This document shows, one piece after another, positions 1 through 7,944 of a DNA stretch of 64,000 nucleotides (its first letter is position 1; the number at the start of each line of letters is the position of its first letter). This DNA is from Oscillibacter valericigenes Sjm18-20 (GTDB lineage Bacteria > Bacillota > Clostridia > Oscillospirales > Oscillospiraceae). The stretch lies in assembly GCA_000283575.1 (NCBI GenBank), contig AP012044.1, positions 1,550,001 to 1,614,000 on the forward strand, written 5' to 3'. A model generated the notes under the pieces. The model searched no databases and was not told the DNA's origin. It saw only the letters and a list, made by a program, of their open reading frames with translations. The translations under genes and the position numbers were made by a program.

Positions 1-2
1 TG

Positions 3-80
3 GCCGCAGCCGGAGACGCCGCCCCGCGGGACCATTCCAAAAAGTCCGGAGAGAGGGGGCTGAACCGGCGGATACCATAG
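3..80 (+). CDS. Possible C-terminal tail of a gene cut by the window start
   Basis: One forward frame is open from base 3 to a TAG at 78-80, giving about 25 residues. Its codon choice (mostly G or C at third positions) looks like the surrounding GC-rich coding DNA, whereas the other two forward frames also stop within 90 bases and look less coding-like. If real, it is the end of a gene belonging to the mobile element that carries the recombinase downstream. It is too short to identify and may be non-coding. Confidence 0.2.
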   Translation, partial: AAAGDAAPRDHSKKSGERGLNRRIP

Positions 81-314
81 ACTCATAGATAATCTTTTTC
101 GACAATATATTATATCTGTGTTTATAAAAAATGTCAATTAATCCTGATGCTCCGCCGCACATATTTTGATTCTCTGTTTCCATCTCAAAAGGAGGGGGTG
201 AATAACAAGTTCACGGGGAAATTGTCCGCCCTCTCCGGCCTGTCCCCCACAGCCCCGCATGTCCGGCCCTGCTCGCGCATAGAAATGGAGCAGCCTGATG
301 AGAGGAGGCGGCGC

Positions 315-452
315 ATGAGCGAAACAGAGCGGCACGGCAGGGCGGAGAAGGACCCCGCTGACGGGGTGCAGGTCATCCGCAGGTATGAGGGCGAAACTAC
401 GGCGGAAACGCTGGTTGTGAACCTCATTCGGGCGCACGCGGAGCGTGCCTGA
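315..452 (+). CDS. Small conserved-type protein upstream of a large serine recombinase
   Basis: A 45-residue ORF starting at an ATG preceded by a GAGGAGGC ribosome site; an in-frame start at 147 exists but its upstream residues look unconserved. The protein ends in a segment of the form V-x-R-R-Y-x-G followed by an amphipathic helix ending in NLIRAHAE. Small proteins with this basic strand plus C-terminal helix often sit just before large serine recombinases in clostridial mobile elements. Its stop lies 33 bases before the recombinase start, so the two are probably co-transcribed. The function is unknown; a directionality or accessory role in recombination is a guess. The family resemblance is from memory, not a search. 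Confidence 0.5.
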   Translation: MSETERHGRAEKDPADGVQVIRRYEGETTAETLVVNLIRAHAERA

Positions 453-485
453 GCGGGATACGGACCGCCGAAGGGAGGCGCAGCT

Positions 486-2066
486 GTGGAAAAGGACGGG
501 ACCCCAAAAATCTGGAAAACGGCGCTGTACTGCCGCTTGTCGCGGGAGGACGGCGACCGGCCGGAGAGCGACAGCATCGGCAATCAGCGCAGTCTGCTGA
601 TGGAATACGCGCAGGCCCGTCCGGAGCTTGCGGTGTACGACTGCTACATAGACGACGGCTATACGGGCACGAACTTTGACCGTCCCGCCTTCCGGCGGAT
701 GCTGCGGGATATTGAGGCCGGAAGGGTAGACTGCGTTCTGGTGAAGGATCTGTCCCGGTTTGGCCGGGATTATATTGACGCGGGACGGTATCTGGAGCGA
801 TGGTTGCCGGAACACGGCGCACGGTTTGTGGCGGTGACGGACGACATCGACAGCAGCCGGGGAGTCTACGATATGACCGTGCCGATAAAAAATCTGTTCA
901 ATGCGCAGTATGCCAGGGACATTTCCATGAAGGTGAAGAGCGCCCTGCATACCAAGCAGCGGCGGGGCGAATTTATCGGCGCTTTTGCCAGCTACGGCTA
1001 TCTGAAGGACCCGGAGGACCACAACCATTTGGTGGTTGATCCGGTGGCCGCGGAGGTGGTGCGGCGGATATTCGCTCTGTTTGAAGAGGGACACGGCAAA
1101 ATTGGAATTGCAAAGATTCTGAACGCAGAGGGGGTGCCGTGCCCCAGCGTATACAAGCGACTGATGGGGGAGCGGTACCGCAACAGCAACCGACTGGAGC
1201 GCACGACCTATTGGACTTACGCCACCATCCACCGTATCCTGCAAAGCGAGGTGTATATCGGTAATCTGGAACAGGGCCGCGATGACCGCGTCCAGCTCCA
1301 CGGAACGGCAAGGCGAAAGAAAAAGGCAGACTGGATTGTGGTCAGGGGAACCCACGAGCCTATCATCTCCCAGGAACAGTGGAAGCGGGTGCAGGCGCTG
1401 CTGCGCGGGAGCGCCAAAACACCTGATTTTACAGTGCAGGCCAGCCTTTTCGCGGGATTTTTAAAATGTGGGGACTGCGGGCGCGCCATGGTGAAAACGC
1501 ATCGGAGGGGCTATACGTATTACACCTGCGGATCCTATAAGCGCTATGGACCTGCAGCCTGTACCCGGCACGAGATTGCCGGCGCTGCGCTGGAGGCGGT
1601 GGTGCTGGGAGATTTGAATCGGATCGTCACCAGCGTGAAGGATCTCGGGCATCTGGCGGAGCGCGGGCAAAGAGAGGCGCTGAAGACGGATACCGCCCGC
1701 GGGGAGCGGGAGCGCCTGAGCGCGGCGCTGGACCGGGTGCAAAAGCTCGGCCAGGGCGCTTACGAAGATTACAGGGAGCGTCTGCTTTCAAAAGAGGAAT
1801 ACCTTCGCTATCGCCGGGACTATGCCGCTCAGGAGGAGACGCTGGCGCGGCAGATGGAGCGGCTGGATGAGACGGGAGACGAGCCGGACAGATCCTGGGC
1901 AGAAGAGCTGGTGCGGCTGGGCCGGCTGACGGAGCTGGACCGGGCCACTCTGGCGGAGACCGTTGAAGAGATTCGCGTGTTTGAGGGAAACCGGATCGAG
2001 ATCGACTACCTCTTTTCTCAGGAGCTTCGCGCTGTGCTGGAGGGCGGCGGACAGGCGGAGCAGTGA
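486..2066 (+). CDS. Large serine recombinase (SpoIVCA/TnpX type)
   Basis: Site-specific DNA recombinase of the large serine family (526 residues), which integrates or excises a DNA element through a phosphoserine intermediate. The start is a GTG with GGGAGGC 8 bases upstream. The N-terminal catalytic domain carries YCRLSRED with the expected nucleophile at Ser19, then the DRPAFRRML and KDLSRFGRD motifs. The central recombinase domain spans roughly residues 160-290. A zinc ribbon follows with CGDC (Cys328/Cys331) and a second Cys pair near 345-356, then a coiled-coil-like C-terminus. The gene looks intact. It ends only about 40 bases from where a sporulation deacetylase gene is cut short, the arrangement expected when the recombinase lies at the edge of its own integrated element. 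This suggests that it excises the element, possibly during sporulation as in skin-type elements; that timing is inference. Confidence 0.93.
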   Translation: MEKDGTPKIWKTALYCRLSREDGDRPESDSIGNQRSLLMEYAQARPELAVYDCYIDDGYTGTNFDRPAFRRMLRDIEAGRVDCVLVKDLSRFGRDYIDAGRYLERWLPEHGARFVAVTDDIDSSRGVYDMTVPIKNLFNAQYARDISMKVKSALHTKQRRGEFIGAFASYGYLKDPEDHNHLVVDPVAAEVVRRIFALFEEGHGKIGIAKILNAEGVPCPSVYKRLMGERYRNSNRLERTTYWTYATIHRILQSEVYIGNLEQGRDDRVQLHGTARRKKKADWIVVRGTHEPIISQEQWKRVQALLRGSAKTPDFTVQASLFAGFLKCGDCGRAMVKTHRRGYTYYTCGSYKRYGPAACTRHEIAGAALEAVVLGDLNRIVTSVKDLGHLAERGQREALKTDTARGERERLSAALDRVQKLGQGAYEDYRERLLSKEEYLRYRRDYAAQEETLARQMERLDETGDEPDRSWAEELVRLGRLTELDRATLAETVEEIRVFEGNRIEIDYLFSQELRAVLEGGGQAEQ

Positions 2067-2096
2067 ATTCCGGTGGCCGGAAAGCCCCGGGCCCCG

Positions 2097-2300
2097 TTAC
2101 CGCATTTTTTCATTCCCCCAGGCGGCGTCAAAACTGATGGAGCAAATTTTCTGCTGGTTCTTGTCCACACAGTAGACGGGGAGCTGACGGTCCGTGGCGT
2201 AGGCTGCGGCCGGGTATGATGCCACGTACCCCGCGATCCCCGCCGCCAACACCGCCGCCAACAGCGCGGCGGCTTTTTTCTTCCAGACAATGATTTTCAT
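2097..2300 (-). pseudogene. 5' part of a sporulation-type polysaccharide deacetylase gene, truncated by the element
   Basis: The reading frame starts at an ATG with GAGGAGGG upstream, encodes a signal-anchor (about residues 8-30, Ala/Leu-rich) and then LPVYCVD and ISFDAAWGNE. The last is the first catalytic motif region of clostridial PdaB-like polysaccharide deacetylases, where the Asp normally binds metal. After GNE the family continues for some 170 residues, but here three unrelated residues and a stop follow. Only 67 codons remain. The cut lies next to the serine recombinase gene, so the rest of the deacetylase is probably on the far side of the inserted element, left of this window. A CATANNNT-like sporulation -10 (2323-2330 on the reverse strand) is possible but very close to the ribosome site. 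Such enzymes remove acetyl groups from spore cortex peptidoglycan. Confidence 0.8.
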
Positions 2301-2460
2301 AAAATCCCTCCTCAGATGAAAGAGTATATGAGCAATGAGATGATAAATTGCGCTTGCGAGCAAATGAAAACCGCAAAAAATCCGGGAAAGCACAGAATCT
2401 GAGAAGCGGAGCGGACGGCATATCCGGATAAAATTTCCTAAAAAAACAGACTCCGAAGAA

Positions 2461-2489
2461 TTGACAAACCGGAAAAAATCTGTTACAAT
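2461..2489 (+). promoter_or_regulatory. Housekeeping sigma-A promoter
   Basis: TTGACA at 2461-2466, a 17-base spacer and TACAAT at 2484-2489, about 32 bases before the ATG at 2522. This is close to the consensus and points away from the truncated deacetylase gene, making the two divergent. Confidence 0.8.
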
Positions 2490-2521
2490 TTGGTTACAAA
2501 TTTTTTCAAAGGAGCATTCTG

Positions 2522-2833
2522 ATGGCTGATAAAGTGGAAACGACAGAACAGGCCACGGGCCTGACTTATAAGGGACATCCGCTCCGCCGGGTCGACAATC
2601 TGATTTATTACGGCACGATGGCTGAGAAATATATAATTATGATACAGATACTGGACACCAAGAAAGTACAGGATTTGAATGTGGCTACCAAGGTTTCCGT
2701 CCAGCTGCAGCTGACGGACCCGGATCTTAAGTCCCGGGACCGCGTGGTGAAAAAAAGTGAAAAAGAGAGCCTTTACGAGGCCATGGATATCTCCGCTATC
2801 TGGTTGGAGCGCGCATTGGCCGGTAAGCTGTAA
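2522..2833 (+). CDS. Conserved hypothetical small cytoplasmic protein
   Basis: A 103-residue protein with no signal peptide or membrane segment. It has a GGAGC ribosome site and a strong promoter just upstream. The predicted fold is two or three beta strands (YKGHPLRRVDNLIYYG, KYIIMIQIL, VSVQLQLTD) followed by a charged helix and a final helix. That pattern fits small uncharacterised proteins of Oscillospiraceae; I do not recognise a named domain. It lies 56 bases before an NlpC/P60 hydrolase in the same direction and may share its transcript. No function can be assigned. Confidence 0.75.
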   Translation: MADKVETTEQATGLTYKGHPLRRVDNLIYYGTMAEKYIIMIQILDTKKVQDLNVATKVSVQLQLTDPDLKSRDRVVKKSEKESLYEAMDISAIWLERALAGKL

Positions 2834-2889
2834 GGCAGGCGGCTCCACACTTCCCAACTGACGACGAATACGAAAGGAAGCGTACACTT

Positions 2890-3792
2890 ATGAAACACCA
2901 CGCAGGTAAGGCGGCAGGGTTCGTTGCTCTCTCCGCCGCAATGACCATGTTGCTGGCCGCAACGGCCACGGTTTCCGCAGCCGATCAGATCGCGATCGGC
3001 GTCGGTTGCACCACCGGCTCCAGCTTGCGGCTGAGGTCTGAGGCATCCACTTCTTCCGCTATTGTCACACAGCTGGACAAAAGCGTCGCTGTCGCCATTT
3101 TAGGCAAGCAGGACGGCTGGTATTATGTCAGCTATGATGGTAAGTCCGGTTATGTTTCCGACGACTATGTAATCGAGGATCAGGACGGCGTTTTTACCAC
3201 TGATGGCCGGGTGAACGGCGACGGCGTAAATGTCCGTGCCTCTGCCGCTTCCGGCGCGGAGTCCGTTGCCACGGTGAACAGCGACAGTCCCGTGACCGTG
3301 AACGGTTTTACCGACGGGTGGTACGCCGTGACCTGTCAGTACGGAACCACCGGCTATATTCGCAGTGATTTTGTGGATTTGACTTCTGATGCTTCCTCTT
3401 CTTCTTCCGCTTCCGGTGTCGTCTCCGTTGCCAAGCAGTATCTGGGTACTCGGTATGCTTATGGCGGCGCGTCTCCCAGCGGATTTGACTGTTCCGGCTT
3501 TACCATGTATGTCTTTAATCAGGTGGGCGTCAGTCTGCCCCATAGCGCCACCAGCCAGTGGCAGAGCGGGGCGGGTCAGAAGATCACCTCGACTTCCGCG
3601 CTGCAGTCCGGTGATCTGGTGTTTTTCTGTGATCCCAGTCGTTCTCTGGGCAAGGCATGCTCCCACGCCGGAATTTATATCGGCGGCGGGCAGTTTATTC
3701 ATGCGTCCTCCGCCAACAGCGGCGGCGTGATTGTCAGCAATCTGGCCAGTGGGTATTACAATACTTATTTTGTGGGTGGTATACGCATCTGA
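2890..3792 (+). CDS. Secreted SH3-domain NlpC/P60 peptidoglycan hydrolase
   Basis: A 300-residue cell-wall hydrolase that should cleave gamma-D-Glu to diamino-acid bonds in stem peptides outside the cell. A signal peptide covers residues 1-31 (cleavage near VSA-AD). Two bacterial SH3 domains follow (about 38-95 and 103-163), each with the G-W-Y-x-V and G-Y-[VI] features. A short Ser-rich linker leads to the NlpC/P60 domain (about 175-300). The catalytic triad is visible: Cys201 in DCSGF, His259 in CSHAGIYIG and His271. A ribosome site (AAAGGAAG) precedes the ATG. The gene ends at a strong terminator. Related enzymes act in cell separation or wall turnover; which role applies here is not shown. 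Confidence 0.93.
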   Translation: MKHHAGKAAGFVALSAAMTMLLAATATVSAADQIAIGVGCTTGSSLRLRSEASTSSAIVTQLDKSVAVAILGKQDGWYYVSYDGKSGYVSDDYVIEDQDGVFTTDGRVNGDGVNVRASAASGAESVATVNSDSPVTVNGFTDGWYAVTCQYGTTGYIRSDFVDLTSDASSSSSASGVVSVAKQYLGTRYAYGGASPSGFDCSGFTMYVFNQVGVSLPHSATSQWQSGAGQKITSTSALQSGDLVFFCDPSRSLGKACSHAGIYIGGGQFIHASSANSGGVIVSNLASGYYNTYFVGGIRI

Positions 3793-3839
3793 GTCCGGTT
3801 TACATAGGGTAAAAGTGAATCCGGTATAGTCTCCATGGT

Positions 3840-3878
3840 AGGGCGGACAGTTTTGACTGTCCGTCCTGCTTTTTCTTT
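3840..3878 (+). terminator. Rho-independent terminator after the NlpC/P60 gene
   Basis: An 11-bp stem (AGGGCGGACAG pairing with CTGTCCGTCCT) around a short TTTTGA loop, followed by a T-rich tract at 3869-3877. Confidence 0.9.
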
Positions 3879-3907
3879 AACGCTGTTTTGGGCTGGAGAG
3901 GCCACGA

Positions 3908-3947
3908 GCGAACCGGGGGGGGTTCTGAAAAGTCCCGCCTGGTTCGC
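3908..3947. repeat. Short inverted repeat in the intergenic region
   Basis: GCGAACC (3908-3914) pairs with GGTTCGC (3941-3947) with additional G/C pairing inside. There is no T run on either side, so it is a weak terminator candidate or a decayed element. The rest of 3793-4108 holds the NlpC terminator and the promoter of the Rrf2 gene. Confidence 0.4.
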
Positions 3948-4046
3948 TTATCATTTAAGAATAGACAGGCGCATTTGATCTTTGTAATAATCTACAAACA
4001 AAAAAAGAATTAACAAAAATTTGTTGGTTTTTTTGTGAAATTAAAT

Positions 4047-4076
4047 CTTGACAAAAATTATCAAGATTGCTACAGT
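4047..4076 (+). promoter_or_regulatory. Promoter overlapping a palindrome, likely Rrf2 operator
   Basis: TTGACA (4048-4053), 17-base spacer, TACAGT (4071-4076). The -35 and spacer coincide with an inverted repeat, CTTGA (4047-4051) and TCAAG (4061-4065), separated by an A/T core. Rrf2-family regulators commonly bind AT-rich dyads of this kind over their own promoter. Autoregulation is therefore likely but unproven. Confidence 0.6.
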
Positions 4077-4108
4077 ATAGAGGAACACAGGAAGGGGGAA
4101 TCGGCGGG

Positions 4109-4519
4109 TTGTTTATAACGAAGGAGACGGATTATGCGCTGAGAATCCTGCGGGCGCTGGCCGATGGGGAACGGCGCACGGCGGTGAGTCTGGCGGAGAG
4201 TGAACAGATTCCGCTGCAATTTGCCTATAAAATTCTGAAGAAGCTTGAAAAGGGAGGCGTTCTTCGAATTGTGCGGGGAGCGGACGGCGGCTGTCTTTTA
4301 ACCATCGGACTGGATCAGATCACTTTGTACCGACTCATGCAGATCATGGGGGAGGATGCTTTCGTGAGCTCCTGTATGAGGCCGGAGTATCAGTGCCAGT
4401 GGTGTCAGGCACATAATGAGACCGTGTGCCGGGCCCATCTTCATTTGAGGGAGATCCAGCAGACGCTGAACCGGGAACTGGATACCCACAGCCTACAGGA
4501 AATTTTCTTCGGGGATTGA
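4109..4519 (+). CDS. Rrf2-family transcriptional regulator with a cysteine cluster
   Basis: A 136-residue winged-helix regulator. I chose the TTG at 4109 because it gives the canonical Rrf2 start (M-F-I-T-K-E-T-D-Y-A-L-R) with a GGAAGGGGGA ribosome site; an ATG further upstream would overlap the -10. The HTH lies at about residues 5-70. A cluster of four Cys in SSCMRPEYQCQWCQAHNETVC-like spacing sits at about residues 92-112, comparable to the Fe-S ligand region of IscR/NsrR. It may therefore sense iron-sulfur status, O2 or NO. It is followed after 83 bases by the dehydrogenase-rubredoxin fusion and FprA, whose predicted oxygen or NO detoxification would fit such a sensor. The target genes are inferred from position only. 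Confidence 0.88.
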   Translation: MFITKETDYALRILRALADGERRTAVSLAESEQIPLQFAYKILKKLEKGGVLRIVRGADGGCLLTIGLDQITLYRLMQIMGEDAFVSSCMRPEYQCQWCQAHNETVCRAHLHLREIQQTLNRELDTHSLQEIFFGD

Positions 4520-4602
4520 GAAATTCATAAATTGCAGGAAACGGGAAGAAAGCAATTCAAGGATGAAACTTTAAAGATAAATATTTAAAAGGAGGAGACG
4601 GT

Positions 4603-6513
4603 ATGTTATTTCAGACCACACAACAACAGGAAGAGCTGCGCGCCAAAATCCGCGCGTTTGCGGAGGAGGAAATCAAGCCCCTGACATTCCTGTTGGACAA
4701 GGAAAACGAGTTTCCGGAGGACGCGGTGGCCAAGCTGGGAAGCATGGGCTATATGGGAATTCCGTATCCCAAGGAATACGGAGGTATGGGCCTGGACGTT
4801 TTGAGCTACGCCATCGCGGTGGAGGAGCTGGCCAGAGTGGACGGGGGCAGCGGCGTCATTTTGTCGGCCCACACCTCGCTGGGAACCTGGCCGATTTTCG
4901 CCTTTGGGACGGAGGAGCAAAAGCAGAAGTACCTGATTCCTCTGTGCAAGGGAGAGAAGCTGGGCGCTTTTGGGCTGACTGAGCCAAACGCGGGCTCCGA
5001 CGCCGGCGGCACCGAGACTACCGCCGTGGACAAAGGCGACCACTATCTTCTGAACGGGGGAAAGATCTTTATCACCAACGCCCCCAAGGCGGATACCTAT
5101 GTGGTTTTTGCCGTGACCACACCCGATATCGGGACCCGGGGCATTTCCGCGTTCATTGTGGAAAAAGGCTGGAAAGGCTTTGAGTTTGGGGACCATTACG
5201 ACAAGATGGGCATCCGTTCCTCCGCCACGGCCGAGTTGATTTTTAACAATGTGGAGGTCCCGAAAGAAAACCTGCTGGGCAAGGAGGGCCAGGGCTTTAA
5301 AATTGCCATGGCAACGCTGGACGGCGGACGCATCGGCATCGCGTCCCAGGCACTGGGAATCGCCCAGGGGGCCTTTGAGCAGGCGGTCAGCTATGCCAAG
5401 GAACGGGTTCAGTTTGGGAAGCCCATCGGATTCCAGCAGGCCATCTCCTTTAAAATCGCGGACATGGCCACCAAGCTGCGCACCGCGCGTCTGCTGGTGT
5501 ATTCCGCGGCGGAGCTGAAGGAGAACCACCAGCCCTATGGCATGGAGTCCGCTATGGCAAAGCAATACGCCTCGGACATTGCTCTGGAGGTGACCAACGA
5601 TGCGCTTCAGATTTTCGGAGGCACCGGATACCTGAAGGGCATGGAGGTGGAGCGGATGTACCGCGACGCCAAGATCACCACCATTTACGAGGGAACCAAC
5701 GAAATTCAGCGGGTCGTCATAGCCTCGCACATTTTGGGTAAGGAGCCAAGAACCGAGGGAACCTCCACAAGCCGCCCCCGTAAGCCCTCGCCAGTTACCG
5801 GGATTCGGAAGAAGGTCCTGTTTCGGGATGGCGGCGCCCAGGAGCAGGTGGAGGAGCTGGTGGACGCCCTGAAGAAAGACGGCTACGACTTTACCGTTGG
5901 GATTGCGCCGGATGTCCCCATCGCACTGGCCGAACGGGTGGTTTCCGCCGGAAAGGGCATTGGGGAGAAAAAGAACATGAAGCTGATCGAGCAGCTGGCC
6001 AAAGCCGCCGGCGCGGCCATCGGTTCCTCCCGTCCCGTGGCGGAGACGCTGAAGTATGTCCCTCTGAACCGCTATGTGGGTATGTCCGGGCAGAAATTCG
6101 TCGGCAATTTGTACATCGCCTGCGGCATCTCCGGCGCCATCCAACACCTGAAAGGGATCAAGGATGCCTCCACAATCGTGGCCATCAACAAGAACCCCAA
6201 TGCACCGATCTTTAAAAACTGCGATTACGGCATTGTGGGCGATCTCATGGAAGTTCTGCCCCTGCTGACCAAGGCTCTGGATACCGGAGAAAAGCAGCCG
6301 GCGCCTCCTATGGTTAAGATCAAGCGGCCCGTGATGCCAAAGCCCGAACCAATCGGACCCAGATATGTGTGCAGCGGCTGCGGCTATGAGTATGTGCCGG
6401 AGCTTGGGGACGAGGAGAGCGAGACCGCGCCGGGCACTCTGTTCAAGGATCTGCCGGACGACTGGATCTGCCCCGAGTGTGCCGAGAGCAAAGACCAGTT
6501 TATTGAAGCGTAA
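4603..6513 (+). CDS. Acyl-CoA dehydrogenase / EtfA FAD-domain / rubredoxin fusion
   Basis: A 636-residue three-part flavo-iron protein. Residues 1-380 form a complete short-chain acyl-CoA dehydrogenase, about 55-60% like the Bcd encoded at 15773 by eye, with the catalytic base at Glu363 in IYEGTNE. After a Ser/Pro/Arg-rich linker (about 383-400), residues 400-575 match the C-terminal FAD-binding domain of electron-transfer flavoprotein alpha ([35 protein letters not shown]). Residues 587-636 are a rubredoxin with Cys590/593 and Cys623/626. No EtfB partner is adjacent. The expected flow is acyl-CoA to FAD, to the ETF-type FAD, to the rubredoxin iron, and then probably to the flavodiiron protein encoded 21 bases downstream. 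Ribosome site AAAGGAGGAG. The substrate chain length is unknown; short chain is likely. The electron route is inference. Confidence 0.92.
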   Translation: MLFQTTQQQEELRAKIRAFAEEEIKPLTFLLDKENEFPEDAVAKLGSMGYMGIPYPKEYGGMGLDVLSYAIAVEELARVDGGSGVILSAHTSLGTWPIFAFGTEEQKQKYLIPLCKGEKLGAFGLTEPNAGSDAGGTETTAVDKGDHYLLNGGKIFITNAPKADTYVVFAVTTPDIGTRGISAFIVEKGWKGFEFGDHYDKMGIRSSATAELIFNNVEVPKENLLGKEGQGFKIAMATLDGGRIGIASQALGIAQGAFEQAVSYAKERVQFGKPIGFQQAISFKIADMATKLRTARLLVYSAAELKENHQPYGMESAMAKQYASDIALEVTNDALQIFGGTGYLKGMEVERMYRDAKITTIYEGTNEIQRVVIASHILGKEPRTEGTSTSRPRKPSPVTGIRKKVLFRDGGAQEQVEELVDALKKDGYDFTVGIAPDVPIALAERVVSAGKGIGEKKNMKLIEQLAKAAGAAIGSSRPVAETLKYVPLNRYVGMSGQKFVGNLYIACGISGAIQHLKGIKDASTIVAINKNPNAPIFKNCDYGIVGDLMEVLPLLTKALDTGEKQPAPPMVKIKRPVMPKPEPIGPRYVCSGCGYEYVPELGDEESETAPGTLFKDLPDDWICPECAESKDQFIEA

Positions 6514-6534
6514 CGCGGAAAGGAGGAACAGATT

Positions 6535-7746
6535 ATGTATTGTGTAAGAAATGTGACGGAAGATCTGTACTGGGTCGGGGCCAATGACCATCGGCTGGCT
6601 CTGTTCGAAAATGCCTATCCGATTCCCCGGGGAGTGAGCTATAATTCGTATCTCCTGCTGGATGAGAAAACGGCTCTGTTTGACACGGTGGACTTTGGAA
6701 GTTGCCGTCAGCTGATTGAAAACATGACCCATGTACTGGACGGAAGGCCGCTGGACTATCTGGTTATCAACCACCTGGAGCCGGATCACGCGGGCAGCAT
6801 CGAGGAGGTGCTGCTGCGCTGGCCCAAGGTGAAGATCATCAGCAATGAAAAGGCCTTCATGCTGATGCGGCAGTTTGGTTTCCACGTGGACACCCACGAT
6901 CAGATCGAGGTGAAGGAAGGAGATACCTTCTCCTTCGGAACCCATACGGTCACCTTTGTGTTTGCGCCCATGGTGCACTGGCCCGAGGTGATGGTCACCT
7001 TCGACGTGACCAACGGCGTCCTCTTCTCCGCCGACGCTTTCGGAACCTTCGGCGCGCTGGACGGCAAGCTGTTTGCCGACGAGGTCAATTTCGACCGGGA
7101 CTGGCTGGATGACGCCCGCCGGTATCTGACCAACATCGTGGGGAAATACGGCCCGCATATCCAGCTGATCCTGAAAAAGGCCGGGACGATTCTGGATAAA
7201 ATCAAGTATATTTGCCCCTTGCACGGTCCCGTGTGGCGCAAGGACCTGATGTATTTCATTCAGAAATACGATACCTGGAGCCGGTATGTGCCGGAGGAAA
7301 AGGGTGTTCTGATTGTCTACGCCTCTATGTACGGCAACACGGAGGCGGCCGCCCAGGCACTGGCGGCGCGGCTGTGTGAAAAGGGACAGACGAATGTGGC
7401 GGTCTATGACGTGTCCAGCACCGACGTGTCCCAACTGATTTCCGAAAGCTTCAAGTACAGCCATCTGGTGCTGGCTTCCGTGACCTATAACCTGGGTATC
7501 TATCCGAAGATGCTCAATTTCCTGATGGACATGAAGGCGCTGAATGTCCAGAACCGGACGATTGCCCTGATCGAGAACGGTTCCTGGGCCTGCAAGTCCG
7601 GGGACTTGATGCAGAAGTTCATCAATGACGAGCTCAAGGATATGACCATTCTCAACGAGCGGGTGAGCATGGCCTCTTCTCTGGGGACGGATAAGGTTCC
7701 GGAGCTGGACGCTCTGGTAAACGCGATTCTGGAATCCATGGCATGA
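6535..7746 (+). CDS. fprA: FprA-type flavodiiron protein (rubredoxin:O2/NO oxidoreductase)
   Basis: A 403-residue A-type flavoprotein that reduces O2 to water or NO to N2O with electrons from rubredoxin, in the cytoplasm. The N-terminal metallo-beta-lactamase-like domain keeps every diiron ligand: His80, Glu82, Asp84 (in HLEPDH), His148, Asp167 and His230. The C-terminal flavodoxin domain (from about 255) has the FMN loop ASMYGNTE. The length is typical of the class. It follows the rubredoxin-containing fusion by 21 bases with its own AAAGGAGGA ribosome site and is followed by a long palindrome. The close linkage indicates that the fused rubredoxin is its electron donor and that the pair forms an O2/NO defence module. 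Whether it prefers O2 or NO cannot be read from the sequence. Confidence 0.95.
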   Translation: MYCVRNVTEDLYWVGANDHRLALFENAYPIPRGVSYNSYLLLDEKTALFDTVDFGSCRQLIENMTHVLDGRPLDYLVINHLEPDHAGSIEEVLLRWPKVKIISNEKAFMLMRQFGFHVDTHDQIEVKEGDTFSFGTHTVTFVFAPMVHWPEVMVTFDVTNGVLFSADAFGTFGALDGKLFADEVNFDRDWLDDARRYLTNIVGKYGPHIQLILKKAGTILDKIKYICPLHGPVWRKDLMYFIQKYDTWSRYVPEEKGVLIVYASMYGNTEAAAQALAARLCEKGQTNVAVYDVSSTDVSQLISESFKYSHLVLASVTYNLGIYPKMLNFLMDMKALNVQNRTIALIENGSWACKSGDLMQKFINDELKDMTILNERVSMASSLGTDKVPELDALVNAILESMA

Positions 7747-7752
7747 CAGGAT

Positions 7753-7798
7753 GACCGCCCCCGCCGCTGCAACTCGAGTTGCAGCGGCGGGGGCGGTC
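7753..7798. terminator. 46-base perfect palindrome after fprA
   Basis: The sequence from GACCGCCCCC at 7753 to GGGGGCGGTC ending at 7798 reads the same on both strands over all 46 bases, centred on CTCGAG. As RNA it would form a very strong hairpin. No clear T tract follows on the plus strand, so it may end transcription by structure alone or protect the 3' end. It is probably the end of the fprA transcript. Confidence 0.65.
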
Positions 7799-7904
7799 TA
7801 TACTTGCGAAGGGTGCAATATTTTGAACGAAGTTATAAGACGAGCCACCCTCATACGTCCTTACAAAGAGATCAAGCGGCGGCTCCATGGACCTTATTAT
7901 AAAA

Positions 7905-7940
7905 AATCGGGATACCCCTGCCGCACAAGCGGCAGGGGTA
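7905..7940 (-). terminator. Terminator of the amidase gene
   Basis: TACCCCTGCCGC (7913-7924) pairs perfectly with GCGGCAGGGGTA (7929-7940) around an ACAA loop. Read on the minus strand it is followed by a run of six T (complement of 7901-7906), just beyond the amidase stop. Confidence 0.9.
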
Positions 7941-7944
7941 CATT

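Noticed and set aside
138-1355. A 405-codon minus-strand frame opposite the recombinase
   Set aside because: Overlaps a complete serine recombinase and encodes low-information Pro/Arg/His-rich sequence.
4606-7464. A 952-codon open frame on the minus strand
   Set aside because: It lies exactly opposite the dehydrogenase fusion and fprA, whose domains and catalytic residues are clear. Long antisense frames are common in GC-rich genes, and the translation shows no domain.
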